Source: Candidatus Bathyarchaeota archaeon
GTDB taxonomy: Archaea > Thermoproteota > Bathyarchaeia > Bathyarchaeales > Bathycorpusculaceae
DNA: 64,000 bases
Direction: 5' to 3'
Assembly (NCBI GenBank): GCA_026014615.1
Contig: JAOZHZ010000020.1
Coordinates: 310,001 to 374,000 of the forward strand
The first letter of the stretch is position 1; each line of letters opens with the position of its first letter. Shown here piece after piece: positions 1 to 9,538 of the stretch. Position numbers and translations under genes: made by a program. A model generated the notes under the pieces. It did no database searches. It was not told the DNA's origin and saw nothing but the letters and a program-made list of their open reading frames with translations.

Positions 1-508
1 CGTTGAAGCCAACCATGGAAACGTGTCCACGGTGCGCTGCGGCGAAGGCGTCGTTAACGAATATGTCTGCCAACGGCGCAAGGTTCTGCACCAGAGGCGT
101 TTTGGAGTGTTCTTCAGGGGTGCCTTTTTTGGTTTCGCCGTCAAAGCTGCGCACGTTTTCCAACACAAGGATTTCGCCGCCTTTGAGCGCCTTGATGGCT
201 GCTTGGGCTTTCTCGCCGTAAACGTCATCAACGTACTTCACTTCACAGCCAAGGATTTTCCCCAGAATCTCTGCGTGCTGTTTGAGGGGTGTGTAGTCGG
301 GGTCGCCTTTTCTGCCTTGGTGTGCCAAGATGACTGTTTTGGCGCCTTTCTCCGCCAGTTCCTTGATGGTTGCTTCTGCGTGTGCTTTGATTCGGACGTC
401 GCTGTTGACGTTTTTGGTTTCGGGGTCGATTTCGCTGTTAAAGTCTACACGTACTAGGACAACTTTGTCTTTTAAGTTAAAATCATCTAAAGTTTTGTAC
501 TTAGCCAT
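1..508 (-). CDS. pgk: phosphoglycerate kinase, C-terminal part cut by window edge
   Basis: Read by hand on the minus strand from ATG at 508; the ORF runs off the left edge, so about 169 N-terminal residues are present. The start MAKYKTLDDFNLKDK is followed by the substrate-binding RVDFN motif, HQGRKGD and NDAFAAAHR, all typical of archaeal PGK. The enzyme interconverts 1,3-bisphosphoglycerate and 3-phosphoglycerate with ADP/ATP in the cytoplasm. It lies 81 bp downstream of the GAPDH gene on the same strand, so the two consecutive glycolytic/gluconeogenic steps are probably co-transcribed. The C-terminal nucleotide-binding domain is outside the window. Confidence 0.93.
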   Translation of the reverse strand, partial: MAKYKTLDDFNLKDKVVLVRVDFNSEIDPETKNVNSDVRIKAHAEATIKELAEKGAKTVILAHQGRKGDPDYTPLKQHAEILGKILGCEVKYVDDVYGEKAQAAIKALKGGEILVLENVRSFDGETKKGTPEEHSKTPLVQNLAPLADIFVNDAFAAAHRGHVSMVGFN

Positions 509-589
509 ATCAATTCATCTCCCAACAGGGTGGGTTTACTTGAAAAAAGAAAAGGAAGAGTTGGTTTTAAAGTTTCAGATTCCGCGTGT

Positions 590-1609
590 TTAGAGGCCTG
601 CTTTTTTGCCGACCATTTCGATGAAGTCAACCATGCGGTTGCTAAAGCCCCATTCATTGTCGTACCACGAGAAGACTTTAACAAACTTGCCTTTGTCGCC
701 CAAAACCATGGTTAATCCGGCATCGAAGACGCTGCTGTAGGTGGTGTGCATGACGTCGGTGCTGACGATTGGGTCTTCAGTGTAGTGGAGTATGCCTTTG
801 AGTGGTCCTTCTGCGGCTTGTTTCATGGCGGCGTTGATTTCGTCTTTGGTGACTTCTTTTCCTAGCACAGCGGTTAAGTCCACGATGGATACGTCTACTG
901 TAGGAACACGCATGGCTACACCGTTCATTAAGCCGTTGCATGAGGGCAAAACTAAGCCGATGGCTTTTGCTGCGCCTGTGCTTGTTGGGATGATGTTGAC
1001 TGCTGCTGCGCGTGCACGGCGGGGGTCTTTGTGGACGACGTCTTGGATTTTCTGGTCGTTAGTGTAGCTGTGAACGGTAGTCATGAACGCTTTCTCTAAC
1101 CCAAAGTTGTCAGCTAAGACTTTGCTGATGGGTGCAAGACAGTTGGTTGTGCAACTTGCGTTGCTGAGGATGGTGTGTTTTTCAGGGTCGTATGTGTTGT
1201 CGTTTACGCCAAGGACGATGGTTACGTCTGGGTCGGGTGACGGCGCGGATATGAGGACTTTTTTGGCTCCTGCTTGAAGGTGTTTTGAGGCTGCTTCGCG
1301 TTTGGTGAATAAGCCTGTGGACTCAACTGCGAGGTAAACACCGAGGTCTTTCCATGGAAGTGCCGCGGGGTCTCTTTCGCTGATGACTTTGAGGGTTTTG
1401 CCGTTGACAACTAGGTCTTTGCCTTGGACTTCGACGGTGCCGGGGAATCTTCCGTGAACGCTGTCGTACTTGAGCAAGTTTGCGTTGGTTTTGGCGTCTG
1501 CAAGGTCGTTGATGGCCACAAAGTCAATGTCTGCGTTTTTCTCTAACGCTGCGCGGTAGAGGAGTCTGCCGATTCTTCCAAATCCGTTAATTCCAACTTT
1601 TATTGCCAT
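590..1609 (-). CDS. gap: type I glyceraldehyde-3-phosphate dehydrogenase
   Basis: 339 residues, full length for the GapA family. The NAD-binding [10 protein letters not shown] motif starts at residue 6, the catalytic cysteine lies in [12 protein letters not shown] near residue 153, and the C-terminal signature [13 protein letters not shown] is present. This is the phosphorylating bacterial/eukaryotic type I enzyme, not the archaeal type II enzyme of most Euryarchaeota and Crenarchaeota. It works next to PGK in glycolysis/gluconeogenesis. The start is ATG at 1609, with no better upstream alternative. A bacterial-type GAPDH in an archaeal context suggests old lateral transfer and fits Bathyarchaeia-like genomes. 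Confidence 0.96.
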   Translation of the reverse strand: MAIKVGINGFGRIGRLLYRAALEKNADIDFVAINDLADAKTNANLLKYDSVHGRFPGTVEVQGKDLVVNGKTLKVISERDPAALPWKDLGVYLAVESTGLFTKREAASKHLQAGAKKVLISAPSPDPDVTIVLGVNDNTYDPEKHTILSNASCTTNCLAPISKVLADNFGLEKAFMTTVHSYTNDQKIQDVVHKDPRRARAAAVNIIPTSTGAAKAIGLVLPSCNGLMNGVAMRVPTVDVSIVDLTAVLGKEVTKDEINAAMKQAAEGPLKGILHYTEDPIVSTDVMHTTYSSVFDAGLTMVLGDKGKFVKVFSWYDNEWGFSNRMVDFIEMVGKKAGL

Positions 1610-1968
1610 ACTAAATCACCTAATTTGTTCCGAGGTAATCAGAGGCTTTATCTTAATTAATTTTCCGACCCGAACAACTACAGAAAGAAAAAACAACACA
1701 AGAAACCCGCGAAAAAACAAATTGAACAAATTTCGTGATTTCAGGTTGCTGCTTTGACTTTTGCCACATTTTTTGTCTACCTCCCCCCTCTTTCCAGCAA
1801 AACCCATTTCACGTTGCTTTTTTGATTTTGTGTCTTGTTTGGGCTCAACCCGCGGCTAGAAAAGGTTAGAAACGGCAGAAAACGGCGGAAAAAGGCTAGA
1901 AATGGTGAAAAAGGGTGAAATTGGTTTTTGGAAAAAAAATTCTCAGCCTGTATCTTGTCAAGTTTTGC
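1610..1968. other. intergenic region upstream of gap, no gene seen
   Basis: About 360 bp rich in A and G runs, with several imperfect repeats of the type 'gaaaaaggctagaaa'. The ORF called on the minus strand here (1616-1807) is low complexity and has no recognisable domain. The region should hold the gap promoter and the 3' end of the glycosyltransferase gene; no clear structure was found. Confidence 0.5.
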
Positions 1969-3177
1969 TTATGCCCAGAAGCTTTTGCTGTACTCGCCCA
2001 AAATGTTTTTGTACATGTTTTGGGTTTGCTGGGCGATTTTGTCCCAATCGTATTTCTCTAAGATTTTTTTGTGGGCGTTTCCCCTGATGGCTTTGGCGAA
2101 GTTGTCGTCCAGCAGGATTTTGTTTATGCCCCACGCCAGCGACTCCGTGTTGTTCGGGTAAACCTTAACACCCGTCACATCGTGCTCCACGATTTCGCCC
2201 AACCCGCCAGTGTCTGAAACCACAACGGGGCTTTTGGCTACCATGGCTTCTAACGCGACGATGCCGAAGGGCTCAAACAGCGAGGGCACCACCGAAACGT
2301 CTGCGACCTTCTGCAACTTTTGCAGGTTCTCCTCATCCACAAAACCCGTGAAAAGCACTTTATGTTCGAGCCCCATGCTTTTAACTATGTTACTGAGTTG
2401 CTCCTGCATGTACCCAGAGCCGACTATGACGAATTTAGCGTCTACTTTGGCAAGAATTTTGGGCACGGCGTTTATGAGTATGTGAATACCCTTCTCGTAA
2501 ACAAGGCGCCCAACGTAAAGCACGATTTTCTCGGTAGGCAAAGCAAACCGCAAACGAAAGCCACTCAGGTCCTGATTTCCTAAACCGTCGTAGACGTGGG
2601 GGTTTACGCCGTTGGGGACCATGCGCAGTTTGTCGTTGGGCAACCCAAACGCCCACTTCACATGTTGCATCATGTAGTCACTGCAGCAGACAACCCGCCA
2701 CGCCTCATACGTCAACCACGCCTCAGTCTCATGAATCATACGCTCCGTAGTCGTGTGCAAGCCGTCTCGACGCCCAATTTCCGTACTGTGCATGGTAACC
2801 AGTAGGGGCTTGCGGAAAACATGCTTCAACCCGATTCCTGCAGTTGCGACCAGCCAGTCATGCGCATGAAACACGTCAATTGGCTCCGGCAGTTTCGCAG
2901 CTATGGCGGCGGCTTCCCGTTGCATATTCATGTTCATAAGATACACCCACGTGGCAAAGTCAGGCGAAGGGTTCTTGTAGCTGTCTATGCGGTAAACCTC
3001 AACGCCGTCTATGGTCTCGTGGGCTGGAGCACCAGGGAAATCGCAGGTCACCACGTGAACTTTAACGCCGATTTTAGACAGGCTTTGGGACAAGAAGTAG
3101 ATGTGTGGTGAGATGCCGCCGATGACCCTAGGTGGGTACTCCCAGCTAAACATCATAACGTTCAGGGGACGCTTCAT
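1969..3177 (-). CDS. glycosyltransferase, glycogen-synthase-like (GT4/GT5)
   Basis: 402 residues with a two-domain GT-B fold. The N-terminal FSWEYPPRVIGGISPHI carries the glycine-rich nucleotide-sugar loop of glycogen synthases. The C-terminal half has YVGRLVYEKG and LFEPFGIVALEAM, where the E-x7-E motif marks retaining GT4/GT5 enzymes. It probably transfers glucose from a nucleotide sugar to a growing alpha-glucan. It overlaps the upstream 208-residue glycosyltransferase-like gene by 4 bp (ATGA) and sits in a minus-strand cluster with a GH57 glucanase, which supports a role in glycogen metabolism. The exact donor and acceptor cannot be read from sequence. Confidence 0.85.
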   Translation of the reverse strand: MKRPLNVMMFSWEYPPRVIGGISPHIYFLSQSLSKIGVKVHVVTCDFPGAPAHETIDGVEVYRIDSYKNPSPDFATWVYLMNMNMQREAAAIAAKLPEPIDVFHAHDWLVATAGIGLKHVFRKPLLVTMHSTEIGRRDGLHTTTERMIHETEAWLTYEAWRVVCCSDYMMQHVKWAFGLPNDKLRMVPNGVNPHVYDGLGNQDLSGFRLRFALPTEKIVLYVGRLVYEKGIHILINAVPKILAKVDAKFVIVGSGYMQEQLSNIVKSMGLEHKVLFTGFVDEENLQKLQKVADVSVVPSLFEPFGIVALEAMVAKSPVVVSDTGGLGEIVEHDVTGVKVYPNNTESLAWGINKILLDDNFAKAIRGNAHKKILEKYDWDKIAQQTQNMYKNILGEYSKSFWA

Positions 3178-3800
3178 GTTTTAGCGTCGCCTCCTGCAAC
3201 CGCTCTGTACACGGCTAAAACATCCTTTACTAAAGAAGCCGTGTCTGAAGAAACAATGACGATTTTCTCGGGGGGTACATTGTACAGTCTGATGACTTCG
3301 TTTTTCATCCACTCCGACTTGACTGTGACTTTTTCAGCTTCGAAGAAACCTAGCCATTCGATGCCGCGGATGGACATGTTGAAGGGTTCGTTGGCGCCTG
3401 GGGAACGGTGGTCTTCGAGGCTGTCCACGGAGTAAACAAAGGGGATGCCTAACGCGTTTTTCAGGGTCACCGCAGCAGGGATGAAGTGCCAATCGTAAAC
3501 GTCGGTGAGGTCTAAGTGTTTGCCTGCCTGATAGTAGACGTTGGCTGCTGCCCGCTCAATCTCCTGATTAAGCGTTAAATCCCAAGTAAGCAGACTGTCA
3601 TGAGTGTGAACGGGGTTTGCTACTCTGGAAACCCAAACGCCGTCTTCCTCTTTCACTGTGCCCGTTGACGCATCGTTATAAGTGACCACGTGGGTTTTGA
3701 CCCTGTTTTTTACAAGTTGCGCCGCTAAACCGTTAACGTACTCCGAGAGTTTGCCCACTGTTCTTGGCGGGTACTCCCAGCAGAGAATTACGGCGCGCAA
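3174..3800 (-). CDS. stand-alone N-terminal half of a GT-B glycosyltransferase
   Basis: 208 residues. It opens with MRAVILCWEYPPRTVGKLSEY, matching the start of the full-length glycosyltransferase just downstream, and covers only the N-terminal (acceptor-side) Rossmann domain, ending where the C-terminal donor-binding domain would begin. It overlaps the next gene by 4 bp, so it is translationally coupled. No E-x7-E motif is present, so it is unlikely to be active alone; it may be a regulatory or acceptor-binding partner of the downstream enzyme. The reading frame is intact and ends cleanly, so it does not look like a fresh pseudogene. Confidence 0.75.
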   Translation of the reverse strand: MRAVILCWEYPPRTVGKLSEYVNGLAAQLVKNRVKTHVVTYNDASTGTVKEEDGVWVSRVANPVHTHDSLLTWDLTLNQEIERAAANVYYQAGKHLDLTDVYDWHFIPAAVTLKNALGIPFVYSVDSLEDHRSPGANEPFNMSIRGIEWLGFFEAEKVTVKSEWMKNEVIRLYNVPPEKIVIVSSDTASLVKDVLAVYRAVAGGDAKT

Positions 3801-3817
3801 AAAAGTTTCTACCTCAC

Positions 3818-4069
3818 TTACGTGAAGAGCGAACAGACCTTAATTATCCCTTTAGGCGTGAGGTAGTACCGTTTTTTCCCCTCATTATCGTTGAAGCTTT
3901 CGGCGAAACCGCGGTTTTTGTAGTCATCAAGAATTCTTTCAATTTCGCCCGCGTCACGCTGCAGAATCCTAGCCACCTCGTCACCCCGTTTTGCCAAATC
4001 CGCGGCGGTGGCACAGAGGTTATGAAGGGTCTGTAGGACTTTATCTGGAAACGGAAGCTCTTCGCGCAT
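3818..4069 (-). CDS. small winged-helix-like protein
   Basis: 83 residues, mostly predicted helix followed by a beta wing. The part RGDEVARILQRDAGEIERILDDYKNRGF looks like helix-turn-helix plus recognition helix, and KKRYYLTPKGIIKV resembles the wing of archaeal winged-helix domains. It lies 17 bp upstream of the glycosyltransferase pair on the same strand, so it is probably in that operon and may regulate the glycogen genes. No ligand-binding domain is present. Function is inferred from fold only. Confidence 0.6.
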   Translation of the reverse strand: MREELPFPDKVLQTLHNLCATAADLAKRGDEVARILQRDAGEIERILDDYKNRGFAESFNDNEGKKRYYLTPKGIIKVCSLFT

Positions 4070-4142
4070 GTTACCTGCTCCTACCTATAGTTTATACTCG
4101 CATGGTTTTCCTTATAAACGCATGCACAAGAAAATATAGACA

Positions 4143-5690
4143 CTAAAACTGCCTGGTGACTTCCTGCGTCTGAGCGGTGACTTTGCGGTACCTGTTTTGG
4201 GCGGCGGCAACCAGCTTCTCCCTGAGCGCTTCACCTTTTGCTTTGGACGCTTTGATTGCGTTGAATTCTTCTTGAAGCTCCCAATCTTGCAGGGAGTATT
4301 CAGCCCAGCTTGTGAAGTCTCCTCGTCGGTTATGGAACTCCAACGCCTTCCCATCCACGGTTCGCAGCGCCTTCAAGAAACCCTTCAACGTCCACGTCAT
4401 AGTTCCCGTAAACGACTCCTCGTTAGCTGCTGTACTGAATAGAAACGGCTCATTGGCAGTATAAGTTTGCAGCCTAACGCGGTTCCCAAAATCCAACAAC
4501 GCAGCTTCCGCCGCAACAAAAGCGTTAAGCGGCGACTCGTAAGGGCTGAAATAACTGTGGACCTCACCTGGAGCACCCCCTTGAGCAAACATGTAGTACA
4601 GGTGGTCGCTGGTCTGGAAGTTCCGCCACAGCCTAAGCCACTCTGCATCGTCGGCTTCGTGGATAATCGGCTCCAGTTGCTTCAGGTTAGTGTAGTAAGC
4701 CCACTGCATCGCGTTGCCCAACCAGCCGCTGCTGTCACGGTCCACGTCCGCCCAAGAAACCGTTCCCTTCGTCTCAGAAACATCCACCTCGCCTCGGGGG
4801 CTATACTTTTCGATGGCTTCGCTGGGAGTCGCCATGTGGAGGTGAGGCCACTTGAGAATTTCTTCTGGCAGGCGCTTTAAGAATTTGTGGATGCCTGTTT
4901 CGGGCCAGTGGTGTTCGCCGAAGGTTTCGTAGTCGGGGAAGATGTTGATGAGGTCGCCTTGGGTGTCTGCTAGCCAATGTGCGTATTTTTCGGCGGTTAG
5001 GGGCCATTCGCTCCACCACCGTGCGCTAAAGCGGAAGCCAACATCGTCAGTTAATTTGTAGTTGCGCAGTAGCAGGCGGATTTGGCGGCTGCCCTTTGGG
5101 GTATAGAGGTAGTTTGGCGAGTTGCCGCCCAAGATTTTTTCTACACCTTCAGTGTAGATGCCTTTGTAGCCGAGGTTTTCGATGATTTTGGCTATGGCGT
5201 TGTTGTAGAGTAGCTCGGTGTTTTCAAAAACTTGGGGCGTGTAGCTCATCATTGTTTTGATGGTTTCGCGGTGCATCGTCACCTGCTCCACAAACTCATC
5301 CTTATCTGCGTACAAGCTGGCGACGCTGTGATAGTACGTCTGATTCAGGAATTCTACGCAGCCCGTTTTAGCAAGCTGTCTAAACGTTTCCAAAAGGTCC
5401 GGGCTGAATGATTCACACTGTTCAAGAAACACGCCTGATAGGCTGAAGGCGAATTTGGGTCTGCACCGCTCCTTTTTGTGTTCGTCAATTACATCCAGCA
5501 GTATCTGGTTGGATGGGAAATAGCATTTTTTTGCCGCGCGCTCAAAGATTTCTCTGTCCAGTTCGTTGTCAAAATAGTAGTTGAACAGGTCCTCTTTTTT
5601 GGCGCGTTTGAAAAGCTTATTCTCCCAAAACAGGTTCTTGCGCAGCCTGTGGGGCTGGTGAACCTCAAACACGAACACAACATCAGTCAT
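4143..5690 (-). CDS. GH57 glycoside hydrolase (alpha-amylase / glucanotransferase type)
   Basis: About 515 residues. GH57 motifs occur in order: HQPHR near the N-terminus, SGVFLEQCE, the nucleophile region VFENTELLYNN, and the acid/base region IFPDYETFGEHHW. These are typical of archaeal GH57 alpha-amylases that cut or rearrange alpha-1,4-glucans. ATG at 5690 (MTDVVFVFEVHQPHR) is preferred over the track start at 5711 because GAGAGG lies a few bases upstream and family members begin close to the HQPHR motif. It heads the minus-strand glycogen cluster with two glycosyltransferases. No signal peptide is seen, so it is probably cytoplasmic and acts on stored glycogen. Confidence 0.9.
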   Translation of the reverse strand: MTDVVFVFEVHQPHRLRKNLFWENKLFKRAKKEDLFNYYFDNELDREIFERAAKKCYFPSNQILLDVIDEHKKERCRPKFAFSLSGVFLEQCESFSPDLLETFRQLAKTGCVEFLNQTYYHSVASLYADKDEFVEQVTMHRETIKTMMSYTPQVFENTELLYNNAIAKIIENLGYKGIYTEGVEKILGGNSPNYLYTPKGSRQIRLLLRNYKLTDDVGFRFSARWWSEWPLTAEKYAHWLADTQGDLINIFPDYETFGEHHWPETGIHKFLKRLPEEILKWPHLHMATPSEAIEKYSPRGEVDVSETKGTVSWADVDRDSSGWLGNAMQWAYYTNLKQLEPIIHEADDAEWLRLWRNFQTSDHLYYMFAQGGAPGEVHSYFSPYESPLNAFVAAEAALLDFGNRVRLQTYTANEPFLFSTAANEESFTGTMTWTLKGFLKALRTVDGKALEFHNRRGDFTSWAEYSLQDWELQEEFNAIKASKAKGEALREKLVAAAQNRYRKVTAQTQEVTRQF

Positions 5691-5873
5691 GCAGTTCCTC
5701 TCGTTACCCAATAATATCAGAGCGTGGTTTATTTCTGGTTTGCCATTCCCATTGTGGAAACTCGACTGCGTAGGCTTTCCCTGTTTTCAGTCGTGTTCTT
5801 TCGGAGAACAGTTTTGTTCTGTAGGGAGAATAATTAAGCGCTTTTACCTGTAAGAGAACGGTGAACAACCAAA

Positions 5874-6623
5874 ATGTACATAGAAAAAAAATTGATCGCA
5901 TGCTGCATACTCGCCATATCAATAGGAATAGCAACCATAGTACCCTTAGAATACCTAATGGCAGCCCAAGCTCAACCAGCTGACAACATCCAAACCTTAG
6001 CCGCCGAGCCATTATTCGATGTCAACGCCCTCTACGTAAATTGCAACCTTAATCACACCCGTGAAACCTTGCCAAGCACTCTTTATGGTGCCACAATTAA
6101 TGGACTGCTTAACATGACGGTGTTAAAGCCTAATCCATTACAGGAATATGACGCCAAAATCGAATATTATCAGTTTCGAGTTTACTCTGACGAAGGACCA
6201 ATCGTTAACATGACTTTCTGTGTCGGTTATGCGAATCTCACCCTTACTTGGCTTATAGAAGGCGATGGAACAATAGGCTTCACAAACGGTTTAACTTATA
6301 ATGGAACACTCGTCGATGGCGGTCTCACTGTGGGTGACGGATTTGCCAGCACCAATAACACTGGATTCTTATGTGGTGAAATAGTTAGCGCCGACCCCAA
6401 TAGTCCACCGCAGGCGGTTACACAGCTAAGAAACGCGGATACATTATACATAGATGTTTACCGGCAGTGCACGCTCACTGTTAAAGGCGAAATTACAGTC
6501 ATGACCCCTGAAAACAACGATGTACTTCAGCACATGGTTTTGACAAAGACAAGCACTGGCTTTACTTACGGAACCTATTCAGCAGGAATGGCCCCGATAC
6601 CTCCAAAATTAATAACAGGGTAG
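5874..6623 (+). CDS. secreted or membrane-anchored protein, unknown function
   Basis: 249 residues. The N-terminus has a basic stretch (MYIEKK) followed by a hydrophobic segment to about residue 30, consistent with a signal peptide or signal anchor. The rest is beta-rich with many N-x-S/T sites (NHT, NMT, NLT, NGT, NNT), as in archaeal surface proteins. There is no C-terminal anchor. The family was not recognised. It lies 12 bp upstream of a membrane helix-turn-helix gene on the same strand and may be regulated with it. Confidence 0.65.
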   Translation: MYIEKKLIACCILAISIGIATIVPLEYLMAAQAQPADNIQTLAAEPLFDVNALYVNCNLNHTRETLPSTLYGATINGLLNMTVLKPNPLQEYDAKIEYYQFRVYSDEGPIVNMTFCVGYANLTLTWLIEGDGTIGFTNGLTYNGTLVDGGLTVGDGFASTNNTGFLCGEIVSADPNSPPQAVTQLRNADTLYIDVYRQCTLTVKGEITVMTPENNDVLQHMVLTKTSTGFTYGTYSAGMAPIPPKLITG

Positions 6624-6635
6624 GCTGGCAAAACA

Positions 6636-7085
6636 ATGGCTAACGAGGAACTCGAAGGCAACACATTAAACGTCTACACCTATGTTGCCAAAGAAGGCCG
6701 ACCCGTAGGCACCCGAGATGTCACCCGAGGCGCCAACCTCAGCAGCCCCAGTGTTGCACACCGGCATTTGATCAAACTTGAGGCGTTGGGTTTGATTGAG
6801 AAAAATGAGTATGGCGAGTACCTGCTTAAAGAGAAAGTAGATGTCAACGGGCACGTTTGGGTAGGCAGAAGCCTTGTGCCGCGGTTGATTTTCTACGCCT
6901 TCTTTTATATGGGCGCTTTGGGAGCAGAGATAACGATAATTGTTTTGAGCTCCTTTGTTTTAGGTTTTAACGTTGAGGTAAGCTTCTTTTTCTTGACGGC
7001 TATGACTGCGGTAGCTATGATTCTGTTTCTAACCGAAGGCATCAGACTGCACAGAAAAGTCCAACCCCCCAACACTCAAAACTGA
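6636..7085 (+). CDS. membrane-anchored helix-turn-helix protein
   Basis: 149 residues. Residues 1-70 form a winged-helix domain (TRDVTRGANLSSPSVAHRHLIKLEALGLIEK). Two hydrophobic segments follow (LIFYAFFYMGALGAEITIIVLSSFVL and FFFLTAMTAVAMILFL). One-component regulators tethered to the membrane with this layout are common in archaea of this group. It probably senses a membrane or envelope signal and controls nearby promoters; the secreted protein 12 bp upstream is a candidate partner. Target and ligand are unknown. Confidence 0.75.
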   Translation: MANEELEGNTLNVYTYVAKEGRPVGTRDVTRGANLSSPSVAHRHLIKLEALGLIEKNEYGEYLLKEKVDVNGHVWVGRSLVPRLIFYAFFYMGALGAEITIIVLSSFVLGFNVEVSFFFLTAMTAVAMILFLTEGIRLHRKVQPPNTQN

Positions 7086-7239
7086 AAAGGAAACAGAAAA
7101 CAGGAAGCTTCCCTTTTTTCACGGCCAAACCGTTTCTTCACGCTTCCTGACAAATTTCGCTTAAACTACAAATTTAATCAGAGGAACTGCACATTTTAAT
7201 CATTAGCCATATTAGCGTGGTGCACTCAAAAGAAGAGCG

Positions 7240-8142
7240 ATGACCCATAAGCATCAGCCCAAACAGGACTCGCTGTCTGAGCTGCGTGAGTACCGTGGCG
7301 TCGCCAAAAACCGCCTTGCCTTAGCCATGGCCGTAACGGGTGCAGTCATGGTTGTGGAGGTTCTGGGAAGCTTCTACACCGGTAGCTTGGCGTTGGGCAG
7401 CGACGCGGGACACATGTTCACCCACCTGTTTGCTTTGGCAATCAGCTTTGTTGCCATCACCTTAGCATGCAAAGAACCCTGCCACCACCGAACCTACGGA
7501 TTCTACCGTGTGGAGATTTTGGCAGCGCTTTTCAACAGCATCTTTCTCTTCGCTGTAACAGCCTACATTTTCTACGAAGGCGTGGTCCGCCTGCTGAATC
7601 CTCAACCCGTCATCGGCTTTGAAATGCTCATCGTTGCATTGTTTGGCTTAGCCGCCAACGGGTTAAGCATCCTGATTCTGAGAAGCAGCGTAAAAAGCAA
7701 CCTGAACGTAAAAAGCGCGTTCATGCACATGTTCGCCGACACCGTTTCCTCAATTGTCATAATAATCGGCGCCATCATAGTTTCTTTAACTGACCTGTAC
7801 ATAATTGACCCGTTGCTGGGCATCGGCATTTCAGTTTTGATTTTTGTCTGGGCATGGGGGCTTTTCAAGGACTCCGTTAACGTTCTACTTGAAACAGCAC
7901 CGAAGGGCATGAACATCGACGACATAAGCGCTGAACTGCGAAAAAGTGTCCCCGAAATTTTGAAGATTACGGACATGCACGTTTGGGAAATCACCTCTGA
8001 CATGTACTCTTTTACAGCACACATCCAAATCGACGCAGCAGACTACGCAAAATCCAAAGAAATCCTCAAAAAAATAAACAAGGTGTTAGCGGAGAAGTAC
8101 AGCATTGAGCACACCACCATCCAGATAGAGCTACCAAGCTAA
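7240..8142 (+). CDS. cation diffusion facilitator (zinc/divalent metal efflux)
   Basis: 300 residues with six predicted membrane helices and a C-terminal cytoplasmic domain (NIDDISAELRKSVPEILKITDMHVWEI...). The metal site of the CDF family is visible: SDAGHMFTH in helix 2 and HMFADTVSS in helix 5. The usual helix 2 pattern is HxxxD; here the last residue is histidine (HMFTH), which may shift metal choice. It exports Zn2+ or related divalent ions in exchange for protons. A histidine near the N-terminus (MTHKHQP) is weak support for zinc. No operon partner is seen. Confidence 0.9.
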   Translation: MTHKHQPKQDSLSELREYRGVAKNRLALAMAVTGAVMVVEVLGSFYTGSLALGSDAGHMFTHLFALAISFVAITLACKEPCHHRTYGFYRVEILAALFNSIFLFAVTAYIFYEGVVRLLNPQPVIGFEMLIVALFGLAANGLSILILRSSVKSNLNVKSAFMHMFADTVSSIVIIIGAIIVSLTDLYIIDPLLGIGISVLIFVWAWGLFKDSVNVLLETAPKGMNIDDISAELRKSVPEILKITDMHVWEITSDMYSFTAHIQIDAADYAKSKEILKKINKVLAEKYSIEHTTIQIELPS

Positions 8143-8173
8143 CACAGCAACAAAACTTGGGGTGTTGTAACGG

Positions 8174-9538
8174 TTATTTTCCGATGGCTCTCACGTTCTC
8201 AACCAGAACCCACGGCGCCACCAGCTGCCCCACTTTCCGCTCATTACACGCGAGCACGCTGACGTTTTTGAGCAACTCAAAAATGTTCCCCGCAAGCATG
8301 ACTCCCCGTGTTGCATGGGCTATTTCGCCTTTGCTGATTTTCCATGCAGGTGTTGCCACAACGCTGAATTCTCCGCTGACAGGGTTGCTGCTGTGCGCGC
8401 CTTGCAAGGAAGAAACCAGCAAGCCTTCGTCAACTTCGCTTAGCAGTTCCTCGGCGGATTTGGTTCCGGGTGGGATGTGGAAGTTGGTGGCTTCGATGCT
8501 TGGTGTAGACAGGTAACCTCCCCGTGAAGCGTTGCCCGTGCTTTGCCTACCCTGTTTGTTTGCGGTGTAGTTGTCGTAAAGGAAGTTTTGCAGAACGCCC
8601 TTTTCTATTATGGGTGTTTTCTGGTGGGGTACCCCTTCCGCGTCGACTATTCCTGTGCGCAGTCCATGGGGGAGCAAGGCGTCGTCAACCATGGTGAGTG
8701 ATTCGGAGCCTACTTGTGTACCAAGTTTATCCTTGAAGGGTGACTGGTTACGTTCGACGCTGTCCGCTTTCACCGCATTAATCAACGTGTAGTAAAGCAA
8801 CTCTTGCAGCGCTAGCTGGGTGAATATTGTAGGGTAATTTTTTGTTTCTACAGGTTTAGGTTTCAACGTTGAAACTGTGAGGCGTGCGGCTTCTTTGCCT
8901 ACCCATTCAGGGTCTACACTGAGGCTTCTTTCTGCGCTAAATTCGAAACAGACAGGCGTCACCGCGTCTCCTTCCTGTGCCAGCGTTGCCAAGCTGCACT
9001 CCACAACTGTTCCTTTGTCAAATGCTGATACGTCGTTGGAGTTTGCGATGGCTATGGATAGGTTTCCTGCTCCCGCGCCGCCTTCAATGGGCAAAACCCG
9101 TTTATCTGCCTCCACAGCGGTGTCCAGCATGCGAGAAGTTAAGCTAACAAGGTCGTCTGAATGGAGCTCCACAATCTTCGAATCAAAAGTGCCCTCAACT
9201 GTTGGGTAGTTTTTCTTTTTAGGCAGTTCTTTCCAGTCTTTGTCGGGCTGATTTGCCCTCGCTGCCGCCAACGCTTTCTCGATTGTGTCTTCAATCGCGG
9301 TGGGGCTGTCGAGTATGTTAGTGTAGGCGAATCCTATGGCTTTGTTAACTTGGGCTCTGACGCCTATGCCCCTGTCAATGATGCGTGCAGACTTGTTAAT
9401 TTGCCCTCGTTCGATGCCTACGTTTGTGGCTTTACCGTCATAGACGAAGGCTTCCGCTTCCGCCGCGCCCTTCTGCAGGGCAGTTTTGACGGTTTTTTCT
9501 GCCAGATTCAATAAGGCTTCTTTGTTAAGCGCTACCAC
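8174..9538 (-). CDS. tldE: TldE/PmbA-family metalloprotease partner subunit
   Basis: 454 residues, matching the PmbA/TldE family in length and layout: an N-terminal domain ([16 protein letters not shown]), a middle domain ([26 protein letters not shown]) and a C-terminal beta-rich domain ([27 protein letters not shown]). It lacks a zinc-binding HExxxH motif, as expected for the non-catalytic partner of TldD. The gene overlaps the 3' end of tldD by 14 bp, so the two are co-translated and probably form the TldD/TldE heterodimer that degrades unfolded peptides or matures peptide precursors. Confidence 0.92.
   Translation of the reverse strand: MVALNKEALLNLAEKTVKTALQKGAAEAEAFVYDGKATNVGIERGQINKSARIIDRGIGVRAQVNKAIGFAYTNILDSPTAIEDTIEKALAAARANQPDKDWKELPKKKNYPTVEGTFDSKIVELHSDDLVSLTSRMLDTAVEADKRVLPIEGGAGAGNLSIAIANSNDVSAFDKGTVVECSLATLAQEGDAVTPVCFEFSAERSLSVDPEWVGKEAARLTVSTLKPKPVETKNYPTIFTQLALQELLYYTLINAVKADSVERNQSPFKDKLGTQVGSESLTMVDDALLPHGLRTGIVDAEGVPHQKTPIIEKGVLQNFLYDNYTANKQGRQSTGNASRGGYLSTPSIEATNFHIPPGTKSAEELLSEVDEGLLVSSLQGAHSSNPVSGEFSVVATPAWKISKGEIAHATRGVMLAGNIFELLKNVSVLACNERKVGQLVAPWVLVENVRAIGK

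Noticed and set aside
23-457. plus-strand ORF at the left edge
   Set aside because: It is the shadow of the PGK gene on the minus strand, which has clear family motifs.
5704-6012. minus-strand ORF between GH57 and the secreted protein
   Set aside because: It lies over the promoter and signal peptide of the plus-strand gene, with no ribosome site or domain.
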